Positions 1-6,735 of a DNA stretch of 64,000 nucleotides are shown in pieces; within the stretch, counting starts at the first letter, position 1; each line of letters starts with the position of its first letter. A model generated the notes under the pieces. It saw only the letters and a list, made by a program, of their open reading frames with translations. It was not told where the DNA came from and ran no database searches. Source of the DNA: Streptosporangium sp. NBC_01495 (lineage in GTDB: Bacteria > Actinomycetota > Actinomycetes > Streptosporangiales > Streptosporangiaceae); NCBI RefSeq assembly GCF_036250735.1, contig NZ_CP109430.1, positions 10,292,001 to 10,356,000 on the forward strand. Direction: 5' to 3'. The position numbers were made by a program, and so were the translations under genes.

Positions 1-460
1 GGTCTTCCAGGTCACGGCGGGGGGAGAGTACGACCACTTTGTCCGCGGGCAGCTTGACCTGGGCGAGGAGGGCGGTTCCGCTCGTCCACTTGCCGATGCC
101 CTCGCCTCCCACGAGGACCACCACGCGACGTTCGCGCAGGATCGTCACGGCCCTGTCGAAACCCGGCGGCCTGACGAAGTGCCTGAGGGCGCGATCGATC
201 TCCTTCTCGTCGAGCCGTCGCGACGTCGATCGCGCCGTTCCGGTGCCCGCCATGCCGAAGGTCGCCTTCTGCGCCTGTACCTCGGCGAAGAAGTTGTTGA
301 TCACTGTGGCGGTCTGGCCGAGAGCGCCTTCGTCGAAGTCCTCGTCCGTGCGCTCGGCGTCCGGTTCGTCCGGGGTGGCCTGCTGCCGCTCCTCCTGCTC
401 CGGTTCGGCGAGGGGCTCGGCCGGTGGATCGTTGCCCGGAGGGGGTTCCGCCGTCGTCAT
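1..460 (-). CDS. P-loop-like protein, C-terminus beyond window (partial)
   Basis: Only the first 153 codons are inside the window and the frame stays open to base 1. The N-terminus is acidic and Pro/Glu-rich, then comes a short motif at residues 52-70 (VINNFFAEVQAQKATFGMA) that matches the C-terminus of the upstream cyclase-like protein. A hydrophobic strand, VVVLVGGEGIGKWTSG, follows at about residues 115-130. This resembles a Walker A loop, but the residue after GK is Trp and the Thr is displaced by one. The start ATG overlaps the upstream stop by four bases (ATGA), so the two genes are probably translationally coupled. The likely family is a STAND-like or AAA-like NTPase of a conflict system. 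The rest of the protein is not visible, so the effector or sensor part is unknown. Confidence 0.6.
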   Translation of the reverse strand, partial: MTTAEPPPGNDPPAEPLAEPEQEERQQATPDEPDAERTDEDFDEGALGQTATVINNFFAEVQAQKATFGMAGTGTARSTSRRLDEKEIDRALRHFVRPPGFDRAVTILRERRVVVLVGGEGIGKWTSGTALLAQVKLPADKVVVLSPRRDLED

Positions 461-1194
461 TTACGGCCGATCCCGAAGACCGCGCGGCGGGCGTCGACGG
501 GACCACTCAGATTGTTGATCACTTCCGCCTGCTGGGAGGTGCCGGTTCCGAGGTTCTCCGCCTGGTCGTCCGCTTTCGTGTCCGTTGAATCGGACAGGAG
601 GCGCAAATCTTCAGGCCTGAATTCCGGGCTCCATATCCATGCGGAGCCGGAGAACTCCTTCTCCCGAATCGTCACCCTGTGGAAGTCGCCGATCCCGTAG
701 GAGGTGTGTCCCTGCTGCACCACGTCCTCGAAAACCCGCTGGGAGAGAATGAGAACAATGTTCATGTCCTCTCTCTTCTTGAAGATCTTTTTGAGTGGCC
801 GCCAGTCGACCAGCCGGCTCGCCTCGACGACCGCCTGGCCGGCGTATCCGTTGGCCGACGGGTAGGCGGTGCCGAAGGCGAGGGCCACCCTGAGACGGAG
901 CCGCTCCTCCGCCGCCAGGCCGTCGTTGTGGTCGACCAGTCCCTGGTGGATGGCGCGTATGTACTGGTCGACGACGAGAGGGTCGGGTTCGTCGGCGGGG
1001 AGCACCGCGAGCTCGCCGTCGCCTCCCTGCTGGATCACCCACCGGTGCCGGTTGAGCCCCGTCCGGGCAGCCGCGTTCTCGTGAAGGTCGATGAAGCCGT
1101 GCTGCATGGTCTCGTGGCGTTTGTCAGCTCCTTGTCCGTATCCTCGTAGATCGCTGGACATGATGAGGGCGCGTCCGAAATCGCCGCTTTTCAT
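457..1194 (-). CDS. Class III nucleotide cyclase-like protein with C-terminal adaptor motif
   Basis: A 245-residue soluble protein. The class III cyclase layout is visible: first metal-type Asp at residue 15 (MSSDLRGYG), second Asp at 59 (QGGDGELAVLP), and a RVALAFGTAY...GQAVVEASRLVD segment that matches the core after the second Asp. The 44-residue spacing between the two Asp equals that of mammalian adenylyl cyclase, so metal binding looks intact. The substrate (ATP, CTP or UTP) cannot be told. The last 22 residues, after a variable linker, hold VINNLSGPVDARRAVFG, a motif repeated in the next gene. A GGAAG Shine-Dalgarno-like stretch precedes the ATG. The gene overlaps the downstream P-loop gene by 4 bases and is divergent from a Pycsar-effector-like gene. 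A second-messenger role in phage defence is an inference. Confidence 0.65.
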   Translation of the reverse strand: MKSGDFGRALIMSSDLRGYGQGADKRHETMQHGFIDLHENAAARTGLNRHRWVIQQGGDGELAVLPADEPDPLVVDQYIRAIHQGLVDHNDGLAAEERLRLRVALAFGTAYPSANGYAGQAVVEASRLVDWRPLKKIFKKREDMNIVLILSQRVFEDVVQQGHTSYGIGDFHRVTIREKEFSGSAWIWSPEFRPEDLRLLSDSTDTKADDQAENLGTGTSQQAEVINNLSGPVDARRAVFGIGRK

Positions 1195-1260
1195 GGATTC
1201 TTCCGGTTCCTTACGGTCTGGTGGTAACTCCAGCTCGAAGCCATCAGTATGGGGGAATGT

Positions 1261-1300
1261 CTAGGGCCACATCCCCTACTGGTAGGGGATGTGGCCCTAG
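1261..1300. promoter_or_regulatory. 40-bp perfect palindrome between divergent cyclase and effector genes
   Basis: Two 19-base arms (left arm CTAGGGCCACATCCCCTAC) are exact reverse complements around a TG centre. The element lies 66 bases upstream of the cyclase start and about 100 bases upstream of the effector start, in the only intergenic space between them. It could be an operator controlling both promoters or an RNA hairpin. A terminator is less likely because transcription should start here, and there is no T-run on either side. Confidence 0.6.
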
Positions 1301-1398
1301 CAAATATGGAGAATAAGCCCCAAGGTGGATTAATGCATACTCATAACCTGGTTCGCGCCATTTCCTGAAGTTTGATGCCAAGAGGCGAGGGGAAAACG

Positions 1399-1914
1399 GT
1401 GCACTGGATGCGACAAAAGCCGCAAAAGTTGACGAATCAGGATCTAGATGGCGCGCTGGCGGTGATGATCTCGTTCCAGAGTTACGTTCAGCATGCCGAC
1501 GGGAAGGTGGGCGTCCTCGCCGTGGCGCACGCGGGGGCCGCGGCGACGGTCGCGGCCCAGGCCGGAGGTGTCGCCAGACTCGCCCACGCGGGCCTCGTCG
1601 CGGGGAACGCGCTGCTGGGACTCTTCCTGCTGGGTTTTCTCGTGTCCGGTTATCACATGCTCCAGACCATCCGGCCGGTTCTGTGGCCGCCGAACACGCG
1701 GAGCCGGTACGGCATAACCGGGGTCGCCGGCCACCTGCCCCAGGCGGCGGACGAGGACGTCGCGACCAGGATCGACGAGGCGTGGGCGATGACGCGCCTC
1801 CTTGCCCAGATCGCCGAGCGCAAGTACCGTCACGTGTCCAGCGCGCTGCCCTGGACCGGGCTGACGCTCGTCGCGGCGATATCGCTGACGGTGCTCGTCG
1901 CGGCATGGAGATGA
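1399..1914 (+). CDS. Pycsar effector-like (PycTM-type) small membrane protein
   Basis: About 171 residues. It fits the PycTM-type plan: an N-terminal helix with an aDxK-like motif (ADGKVGVLAV), a strongly hydrophobic segment (LLGLFLLGFLVSGYHML), then IRPVLWPP, a helical linker ending in IAERKYRHVSSAL, and a last membrane segment (WTGLTLVAAISLTVLVAA). Known PycTM proteins respond to cyclic pyrimidine nucleotides made by a partner cyclase and damage the inner membrane. I chose the GTG at 1399 because GAGGGG lies seven bases before it; TTG 1372 and ATG 1375 in the same frame have no clear ribosome site. It is divergent from the cyclase-like gene and its stop lies inside a 62-bp tandem repeat. 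The family call is by pattern, not by search. Confidence 0.55.
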   Translation: MHWMRQKPQKLTNQDLDGALAVMISFQSYVQHADGKVGVLAVAHAGAAATVAAQAGGVARLAHAGLVAGNALLGLFLLGFLVSGYHMLQTIRPVLWPPNTRSRYGITGVAGHLPQAADEDVATRIDEAWAMTRLLAQIAERKYRHVSSALPWTGLTLVAAISLTVLVAAWR

Positions 1915-2029
1915 CCCCCGTCGCGCGACACCGCCGCGGTCGCGGCCCGCGGAGCGTCACGGCGGCATGGAGACGACCCCCGTTGCGCGACACCGCCGCG
2001 GGTGCGGCCCGCGGAGCGTCACGGCGTCA
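1904..2029. repeat. Two tandem copies of a 62-bp unit
   Basis: Unit 1 is 1904-1965 and unit 2 is 1966-2027, followed by the first bases of a third. Each unit starts CATGGAGA(T/C)GACCCCCGT and ends GGAGCGTCACGGCG. Only about four bases differ. The first unit carries the stop codon of the PycTM-like gene. No hairpin with a T-run is evident. Confidence 0.8.
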
Positions 2030-2086
2030 TGGGGAGGACGCCTCGCGGAGTGCGATCCGGGCGGCGGAGAGGCCACCCCCGTGCGC

Positions 2087-2815
2087 TCAACCCGCGGCGC
2101 CGAAGGCGTGGAGCGCCTCCAGATCCGTGATGACCACCCGCCTGTAGTCGGTCAGCAGCAGCCCGTTCCGCTTGAGGAGCCGGACCGCGTTGTTCACCGC
2201 GGCCTCCTTCGCTCCGATGAGCCGTCCCAGCTCGGGCTGCGACAGCCTGATGCCGAGGTCCGTACCGCCCGCGACGGCGAATCCGTGACGCGCCGCCAGC
2301 TCGCCGAGCACCCGTGCCAGTCGTACCGGGACCTCGAAGGCGGTGAACTCGAGCCGGCGCTGGTTGGCCCATTCCAGCCGTTCCGCGATCATGGAGGCCA
2401 GCGCGGACCACAGGCGCGGACGCTCGTCGAGATGGGCGAAGAACGTGGTCGCGGGGATCCGGAAGGCCACCAGCGGGGTGCAGGCCGTGACCGTCGCCGA
2501 GCGCTCCGTCTCCCGGAGCGCGGCCATCTCGCCCACCAGGTCACCGCTCAGCCTTATGCCGAGCAACGCCTCGGTGCCGTTGTCGAGGATCGCCGTGATC
2601 TTCGCGCAGGCGGGCGACGCGGGCCGGACGGAACGGAGCAGGAGAACATGATCACATCGCAGGTCGCCCTGCCGGATCAGAATCGCTCCGGGCTCGTGGC
2701 GTTGTGACTCGCCAAGCTTGAAAAGCTCGTTGCGCCCCTCGGCGTCAAGGGTTGAGATCAGGGTCCCCGCGGGCCAGGGAGAGCCGGGGGTCTGGCGGGG
2801 CGTCCTGCTGGACAT
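2087..2815 (-). CDS. Crp/Fnr-family transcription regulator
   Basis: 242 residues: an N-terminal cyclic-nucleotide-binding-like beta-barrel (about 20-130), a long dimerisation helix, and a C-terminal winged helix with LSQPELGRLIGAKEAAVNN as the helix-turn-helix. The segment VGEMAALRETERSATV resembles the phosphate-binding cassette of Crp (Gly-Glu, then Arg-Ser eight residues on), so cyclic-nucleotide binding is plausible. The start ATG at 2815 is set by GAGGAGG four bases upstream; an earlier in-frame start at 2842 lacks such a site. The gene converges on the PycTM-like gene. It could sense the nucleotide made next door or be unrelated to that locus; a global Crp orthologue cannot be excluded. 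Confidence 0.85.
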   Translation of the reverse strand: MSSRTPRQTPGSPWPAGTLISTLDAEGRNELFKLGESQRHEPGAILIRQGDLRCDHVLLLRSVRPASPACAKITAILDNGTEALLGIRLSGDLVGEMAALRETERSATVTACTPLVAFRIPATTFFAHLDERPRLWSALASMIAERLEWANQRRLEFTAFEVPVRLARVLGELAARHGFAVAGGTDLGIRLSQPELGRLIGAKEAAVNNAVRLLKRNGLLLTDYRRVVITDLEALHAFGAAG

Positions 2816-3144
2816 GAGGCCTCCTCGACGGTGAGGGTGCACGCTTCATCCGTTCGCCGATCGTCATATTCACGCAGGGGAACGTGGAGGACGCCCATCG
2901 GGATCAGGCCGGTTGGCTAAGATGCCACCGGTGTCCACTCGGCCGGTGGCCATTCGAAGGACACCGGGCTCTCCTGCTGAGCGCGTGACGATCGTGTCCC
3001 ACAATCTTGACATTCCGGCCTTAAGAAGGTGAAGCGGATGCGTGCACCTCAGAAGTATGGGGATTCGTCGCGTCGGGAGCTCCGTGACCGGACCTCGTAT
3101 GCCGGATCGGCATACGATCCGCCCTCCCGCGAGTCGGGCAAGGC
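2816..3144. other. Divergent intergenic region with a 23-bp palindrome
   Basis: This space separates the Crp-like gene (left, minus strand) from the exported hydrolase (right, plus strand). It contains no credible gene. Bases 3095-3117 form a perfect inverted repeat, TCGTATGCCG and CGGCATACGA around GAT, 28 bases before the hydrolase start; this is a likely operator, possibly for the neighbouring Crp-type regulator. Confidence 0.5.
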
Positions 3145-4638
3145 ATGAGATCCCAGGTGGTCGCCGTACTGGCGGCGGTGGCCCTGCTCGCGAGCGCGTG
3201 CACCGGAACCGGCGCCAACGCCGGTTCCGGCAGCGGTACGGGCGGTGGCGAGGTAGGGGGAGCGTCGCTCGACTGGGACGGGTGCGGGGACGGTTTCGAG
3301 TGCGCGAAGCTCCCCGTTCCCCTCGATCACGCCAAGCCGGACGGCGAGAAGATCGAGCTCAGCGTGATCCGGCTCCCCGCCTCGGGTGATCGGATCGGCT
3401 CGATCCTCCTCAATCCCGGCGGTCCCGGCGCCTCCGGCGTTAAGTACGCGCGAGGTGCCCGCACGGCGGTGAGCAAGGCCGTCCGAGACCGCTTCGACGT
3501 CGTGGGCTTCGACCCGCGAGGGGTCGGCGAGTCCGCGCCGGTCCGGTGCCTGTCGTCGAGCGAGCTGGACACCTATGTCGGCCTCGACAGCTCGCCCGAC
3601 TCGCCGGGGGAGGTCACCATGCTGGAGGAGGGCTCGCGGCGGTTCGCCTCCGGGTGCCAGGCCCGCTCCGGCAGGCTCCTGCCGCACGTCGGCACGGCCG
3701 ACGCCGCCCGGGACATGGACCTGCTGCGCGCCGCCGTCGGCGACTCCCGCCTCACCTACCTCGGCAAGTCGTACGGCACCCAGCTGGGCGCCGCCTACGC
3801 GGACCTCTTTCCCGACCGCGTCCGCGCCCTCGTCCTGGACGGCGCCGTGGACCCCTCACTCAGCCCGCTGGAGATGAACACCGCGCAGGCACGCGGTTTC
3901 GAGGTCGCCCTCGACGCCTTCCTCGGAGACTGCCTCACGGCCACCGACTGCCCTTTCCGCGGCTCCGTCGGCTCCGCCCGCGCGGAGATCGCCGCCCTGC
4001 TCCGCCGCGCGGACGCGACCCCCCTGACCAACGGGACGGGCGACGGCCGTACGGTGACCGAGGCCTGGACCACCCTCGGCCTGATCACCCCGCTCTACGA
4101 CCGGCACGCCTGGCCGATCCTCCGCCAGGCGCTCGGCCGGGCGATGAAGGGTGACGGCACCACCCTGCTCCGCCTGGCCGACCTGCTGATCGACCGCGAG
4201 ACGAACGGCGAGTACACCAACCAGACCGAGTCCAACCTGGCCGTCAACTGCGTCGACGCCCCCTACCCCCGCGACTCCGCCGCCTACGCCACGGCGGCCC
4301 GCGAGTCGGCCAAGGACGCCCCTCTCTTCGGCGCGTACGTCATGTGGAGCTCGCTGCCCTGCGCGTACTGGCCGGCCAAGGGAGGCCCACGGCCGAAGAT
4401 CGACGCTCCCGGAGCCCCGCCCATCATGGTCGTCGGCACCGAACGCGACCCGGCCACGCCCTACCAGTGGTCCGAGGCCCTCGCCTCCCAGCTCTCCTCC
4501 GGCGTCCTAGTCGGTTTCGACGGTGACGGGCACACCGCCTACCTGACCGGCTCGACGTGCGTGGATCGCCTGGTGGACGACTACCTGATCGATCTGACCG
4601 TTCCCAAGGACGGGACCCGCTGCCCCAAGATCAGCTGA
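3145..4638 (+). CDS. Exported TAP-like alpha/beta-hydrolase lipoprotein (tripeptidyl aminopeptidase family)
   Basis: 497 residues. A lipoprotein signal (hydrophobic core then LLASAC, Cys19) predicts anchoring outside the membrane. The hydrolase core shows the oxyanion segment LLNPGGPGASG, the FDPRGVGES strand, and the nucleophile elbow GKSYGTQLG. The late segment MVVGTERDPATPYQW supplies the acid Asp, and DGDGHTAYL supplies the His. The C-terminal part matches the TAP-like domain with its conserved Cys residues. Such enzymes release short peptides from exported proteins for nutrient use. Length is normal for the family. A tRNA gene follows 64 bases downstream. Confidence 0.9.
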   Translation: MRSQVVAVLAAVALLASACTGTGANAGSGSGTGGGEVGGASLDWDGCGDGFECAKLPVPLDHAKPDGEKIELSVIRLPASGDRIGSILLNPGGPGASGVKYARGARTAVSKAVRDRFDVVGFDPRGVGESAPVRCLSSSELDTYVGLDSSPDSPGEVTMLEEGSRRFASGCQARSGRLLPHVGTADAARDMDLLRAAVGDSRLTYLGKSYGTQLGAAYADLFPDRVRALVLDGAVDPSLSPLEMNTAQARGFEVALDAFLGDCLTATDCPFRGSVGSARAEIAALLRRADATPLTNGTGDGRTVTEAWTTLGLITPLYDRHAWPILRQALGRAMKGDGTTLLRLADLLIDRETNGEYTNQTESNLAVNCVDAPYPRDSAAYATAARESAKDAPLFGAYVMWSSLPCAYWPAKGGPRPKIDAPGAPPIMVVGTERDPATPYQWSEALASQLSSGVLVGFDGDGHTAYLTGSTCVDRLVDDYLIDLTVPKDGTRCPKIS

Positions 4639-4702
4639 TTCCAGGGCGCGGGAAGGCCCCGGGAGCCTGTAGACTGCCGTAGGCCGTGGTGAAACACGGC
4701 AC

Positions 4703-4779
4703 GCCGCCTTAGCTCAGTCGGCCAGAGCACTTCACTCGTAATGAAGGGGTCTGGGGTTCGATTCCCCAAGGCGGCTCCA
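4703..4779 (+). tRNA. tRNA-Thr (anticodon CGT)
   Basis: A full cloverleaf can be drawn. The acceptor stem GCCGCCT pairs with AGGCGGC, the D-arm contains AGCTCAGTCGG, the anticodon loop is CTCGTAA giving CGT (Thr), and the T-arm is TGGGG-TTCGATT-CCCCA. CCA is encoded at 4777-4779. A rho-independent terminator follows directly. Confidence 0.95.
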
Positions 4780-4785
4780 GGTCAG

Positions 4786-4818
4786 AAGGCCCTCACCGGG
4801 TTCCGGTGGGGGCCTTTT
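4786..4818 (+). terminator. Terminator after tRNA-Thr
   Basis: AAGGCCCTCACCGG, loop GTT, CCGGTGGGGGCCTTTT: a strong GC stem ending in a T-run, placed just after the tRNA. Confidence 0.85.
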
Positions 4819-4919
4819 GTCAACCCCCTTGCCGACAGCGCTGTGGATCCGGCGGCCTCGCCCGCGACAGGGTGAGTGTTTGGAATCGATCAGTCTTCAA
4901 CACCTGGAGGCTGCGGTGT

Positions 4920-5685
4920 TCATGAACACGGTCCGCCCGAGGTGGTATGCCGTCCGCACAGTAAGCATCGAATCTCCCTCGGCTGCAGCAGTTCGGTCAC
5001 CTCGCTGAGCAACGCTTTCTTGATCTGGTTCAGGGCTGTGTCGTCTTGGCCGAAGCACCGTACGACCCAAATGTCATGATCATCTGTCCACCAGGCATTG
5101 AGGTGAAGGTGCACGGCGGATGCTCCGTCGAACCACCACAGGTCCGCCGGCCCCGAGGCCTCATCGACTCGTGGCGGAAGGTCCGTACCTATCAGGACCG
5201 GGTGTTGTTCCCTGCGGAAGGGCCAGCTCCAGCGTCAGATGTGGCCAGCGGTGGAGGGCGAGGAGCAGGGCGTGTGCTTCAAGTCGCTGGTCGACACTCC
5301 GATTGAGAATCCTGAGCGGCTTGTCGGCGAGGGCCATCCCGGTGCGGCCGTCCAGCAGGACTTTCACGCTATTCGTCCAGTCACCGTCCATGATTCCGAA
5401 GAACGCCCATCCCTGGGCCGTCCGGTAGACCCTCGCGTCGCCATCCAGCCCGTACTCCATTCCATTGGGTCCCAAAGCTGGGCACCACAGTCCGCCGTAT
5501 CTCTGCTCAAAAGCGATCATCGCTTCAACGGCTTCAGCGGGAGCCTCGACCTCGACCCCGGCATGATCAACGGCACGGGCAGTCCGTTCGATCCAGGCCA
5601 CAGGCGTCGGTTCATGCCAGCGTGCGTTTTCGTGAAGGAAGGTGTGGAGACGAGGCGATACCGAGGGGTCAGTTCGTATGTGCAC
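4920..5685 (-). pseudogene. Hypothetical (possibly SUKH/SMI1-like) gene broken by a one-base frameshift
   Basis: The frame from 5685 encodes about 157 sensible residues (including FEQRYGGLWCP and VYRTAQGWAFFGIMDGDW), then turns into nonsense and stops at 5161. From about 5212 the next frame reads on cleanly as EQHPVLIGTDLPPRVDE, LWWFDGASAVHLHLNAWW and further to a stop at 4920. The whole span is 766 bases, that is 255 codons plus one base. Deleting one G from the GGG (CCC at 5210-5212 on the plus strand) restores a single protein of about 254 residues. This is either a real inactivating insertion or a sequencing error. The Trp/Gly-rich style recalls SUKH-type immunity proteins, but I do not recognise the family firmly. 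Confidence 0.6.
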
Positions 5686-5723
5686 AGCTCAACGTAAAGT
5701 CCCTGAGCCTGCACTGGGCAAGG

Positions 5724-5852
5724 TCAGGGGTTGTCAGGCTCCATCGGAGTGCCGCGCAGAGACAGGAAGGCGATGCCGTGTTCCTCCCCGTCGTTCCAGT
5801 GACCGGAGCGTTCGGTGAACTGCTGCTCGCGGAGTGCTCGGAGCGCTGCCAC
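5724..5852 (-). CDS. Short hypothetical ORF, probably a gene remnant
   Basis: From a GTG at 5852 the frame encodes 42 residues with good codon use, ending ERSGHWNDGEEHGIAFL...GTPMEPDNP. The same frame is open upstream to a stop at 5913 but has no other start. It lies just upstream of the frameshifted gene on the same strand. It reads like the C-terminal end of a longer lost protein. No function can be assigned. Confidence 0.3.
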   Translation of the reverse strand: MAALRALREQQFTERSGHWNDGEEHGIAFLSLRGTPMEPDNP

Positions 5853-5988
5853 GCGAGCCGGGTCTTCTCGTCGGCTCTGCGTCCGTAAGGTCTCTGAACA
5901 GGTGATTCGCGGTTAGGGGCATGCTTGGTTTTGGGATTCATCCTGTCTCTTCCCGATGTGACGCCTCCCCTCCGGCTATTCTCACGGT

Positions 5989-6285
5989 ATGAGTGCTCAG
6001 CCTGTCCATCCGTATGCTCCTGGGGAGCCCCGGGTGCCACGCACCGTTGATGGGATCGCTGCGGCCCTTCAAAGCGGTCGGCGGATGGAGTTCTACCGGG
6101 AGCTCGGCACAGCACCTCTGGATCAGGCGGAGACGATCCTGCGCCGTTGGTGGTGTGAGGCGATGCTCGACACGGATCCCGAGGCCGACCAGATCCGTAA
6201 GGCTGCGCTGGAGGGCACCTTGCCCGTCGCCACCCTCGCCGATGTTCTTGATCGCCGAGAGCGGCAAGGGCTGCCCCTTGAGTGA
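5989..6285 (+). CDS. Small antitoxin-like protein (DUF6247-like)
   Basis: 98 residues, soluble and mixed-charge. It contains RTVDGIAAALQSGRRMEFYREL and ETILRRWWCEAML, a pattern I associate with short actinobacterial DUF6247-type proteins that sit before a toxin-like partner. The last eight bases overlap the start of the next gene. An antitoxin role is inferred from size, arrangement and family resemblance only. Confidence 0.55.
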   Translation: MSAQPVHPYAPGEPRVPRTVDGIAAALQSGRRMEFYRELGTAPLDQAETILRRWWCEAMLDTDPEADQIRKAALEGTLPVATLADVLDRRERQGLPLE

Positions 6286-6565
6286 ACCCGAAGCGGAGGG
6301 GTGGCCTTGCCATTTCTCCGAGGGGGTCGCGGAGCTCTTAGCCGATCCTCAGATCAGCCCGGCGTTGTTTTCGGCGGTTGTCGCACTGTCCGTTGAGATC
6401 AACGAGACGAGAGGCGATGTCTCCGGGCACACGGCTTCTGTTCAGTGGCCGCAGCAGCGTAGGGTTCCGCTCGGTAAGCATGGGATCTTGGGCGTCGCCG
6501 AGTACGTCGTCGTTGCGGACGCGGCCGAGCCGCACTGCATCATCACCCGTGTCCAGCTGTACTAG
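6278..6565 (+). CDS. Small hypothetical partner of the preceding gene (toxin-like position)
   Basis: 95 residues from a TTG at 6278 that overlaps the upstream stop. The frame reads SEPEAEGWPCHF...DPQISPALFSAV...PLGKHGILGVAEYVVVAD and ends CIITRVQLY. The C-terminal beta-rich half has the look of a RelE/ParE-like fold, but no catalytic set is recognisable. Overlap with the upstream gene implies coupling. A TTG start is unusual; the frame has no ATG or GTG near this point. Confidence 0.45.
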   Translation: MSEPEAEGWPCHFSEGVAELLADPQISPALFSAVVALSVEINETRGDVSGHTASVQWPQQRRVPLGKHGILGVAEYVVVADAAEPHCIITRVQLY

Positions 6566-6735
6566 ACGGCGATGCCGCCCCCGCTCATCTGCCGAAACCA
6601 GGGGCTACAGGGGGGCTTGAAAGCAGGCGCCCGCCCTCACCCGATGAACCGGCGGCCGAAAGTACGGTCTCGGACGCCGTGCACCCTGCTTTCGACCGGT
6701 GCCGTTCCCCGGGCGGCCCTGCAGGATGAGGCCCC

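Noticed and set aside
39..700. Plus-strand open frames over the first two genes
   Set aside because: Antisense to the cyclase and P-loop genes, Arg/Ser-rich, with no conserved pattern.
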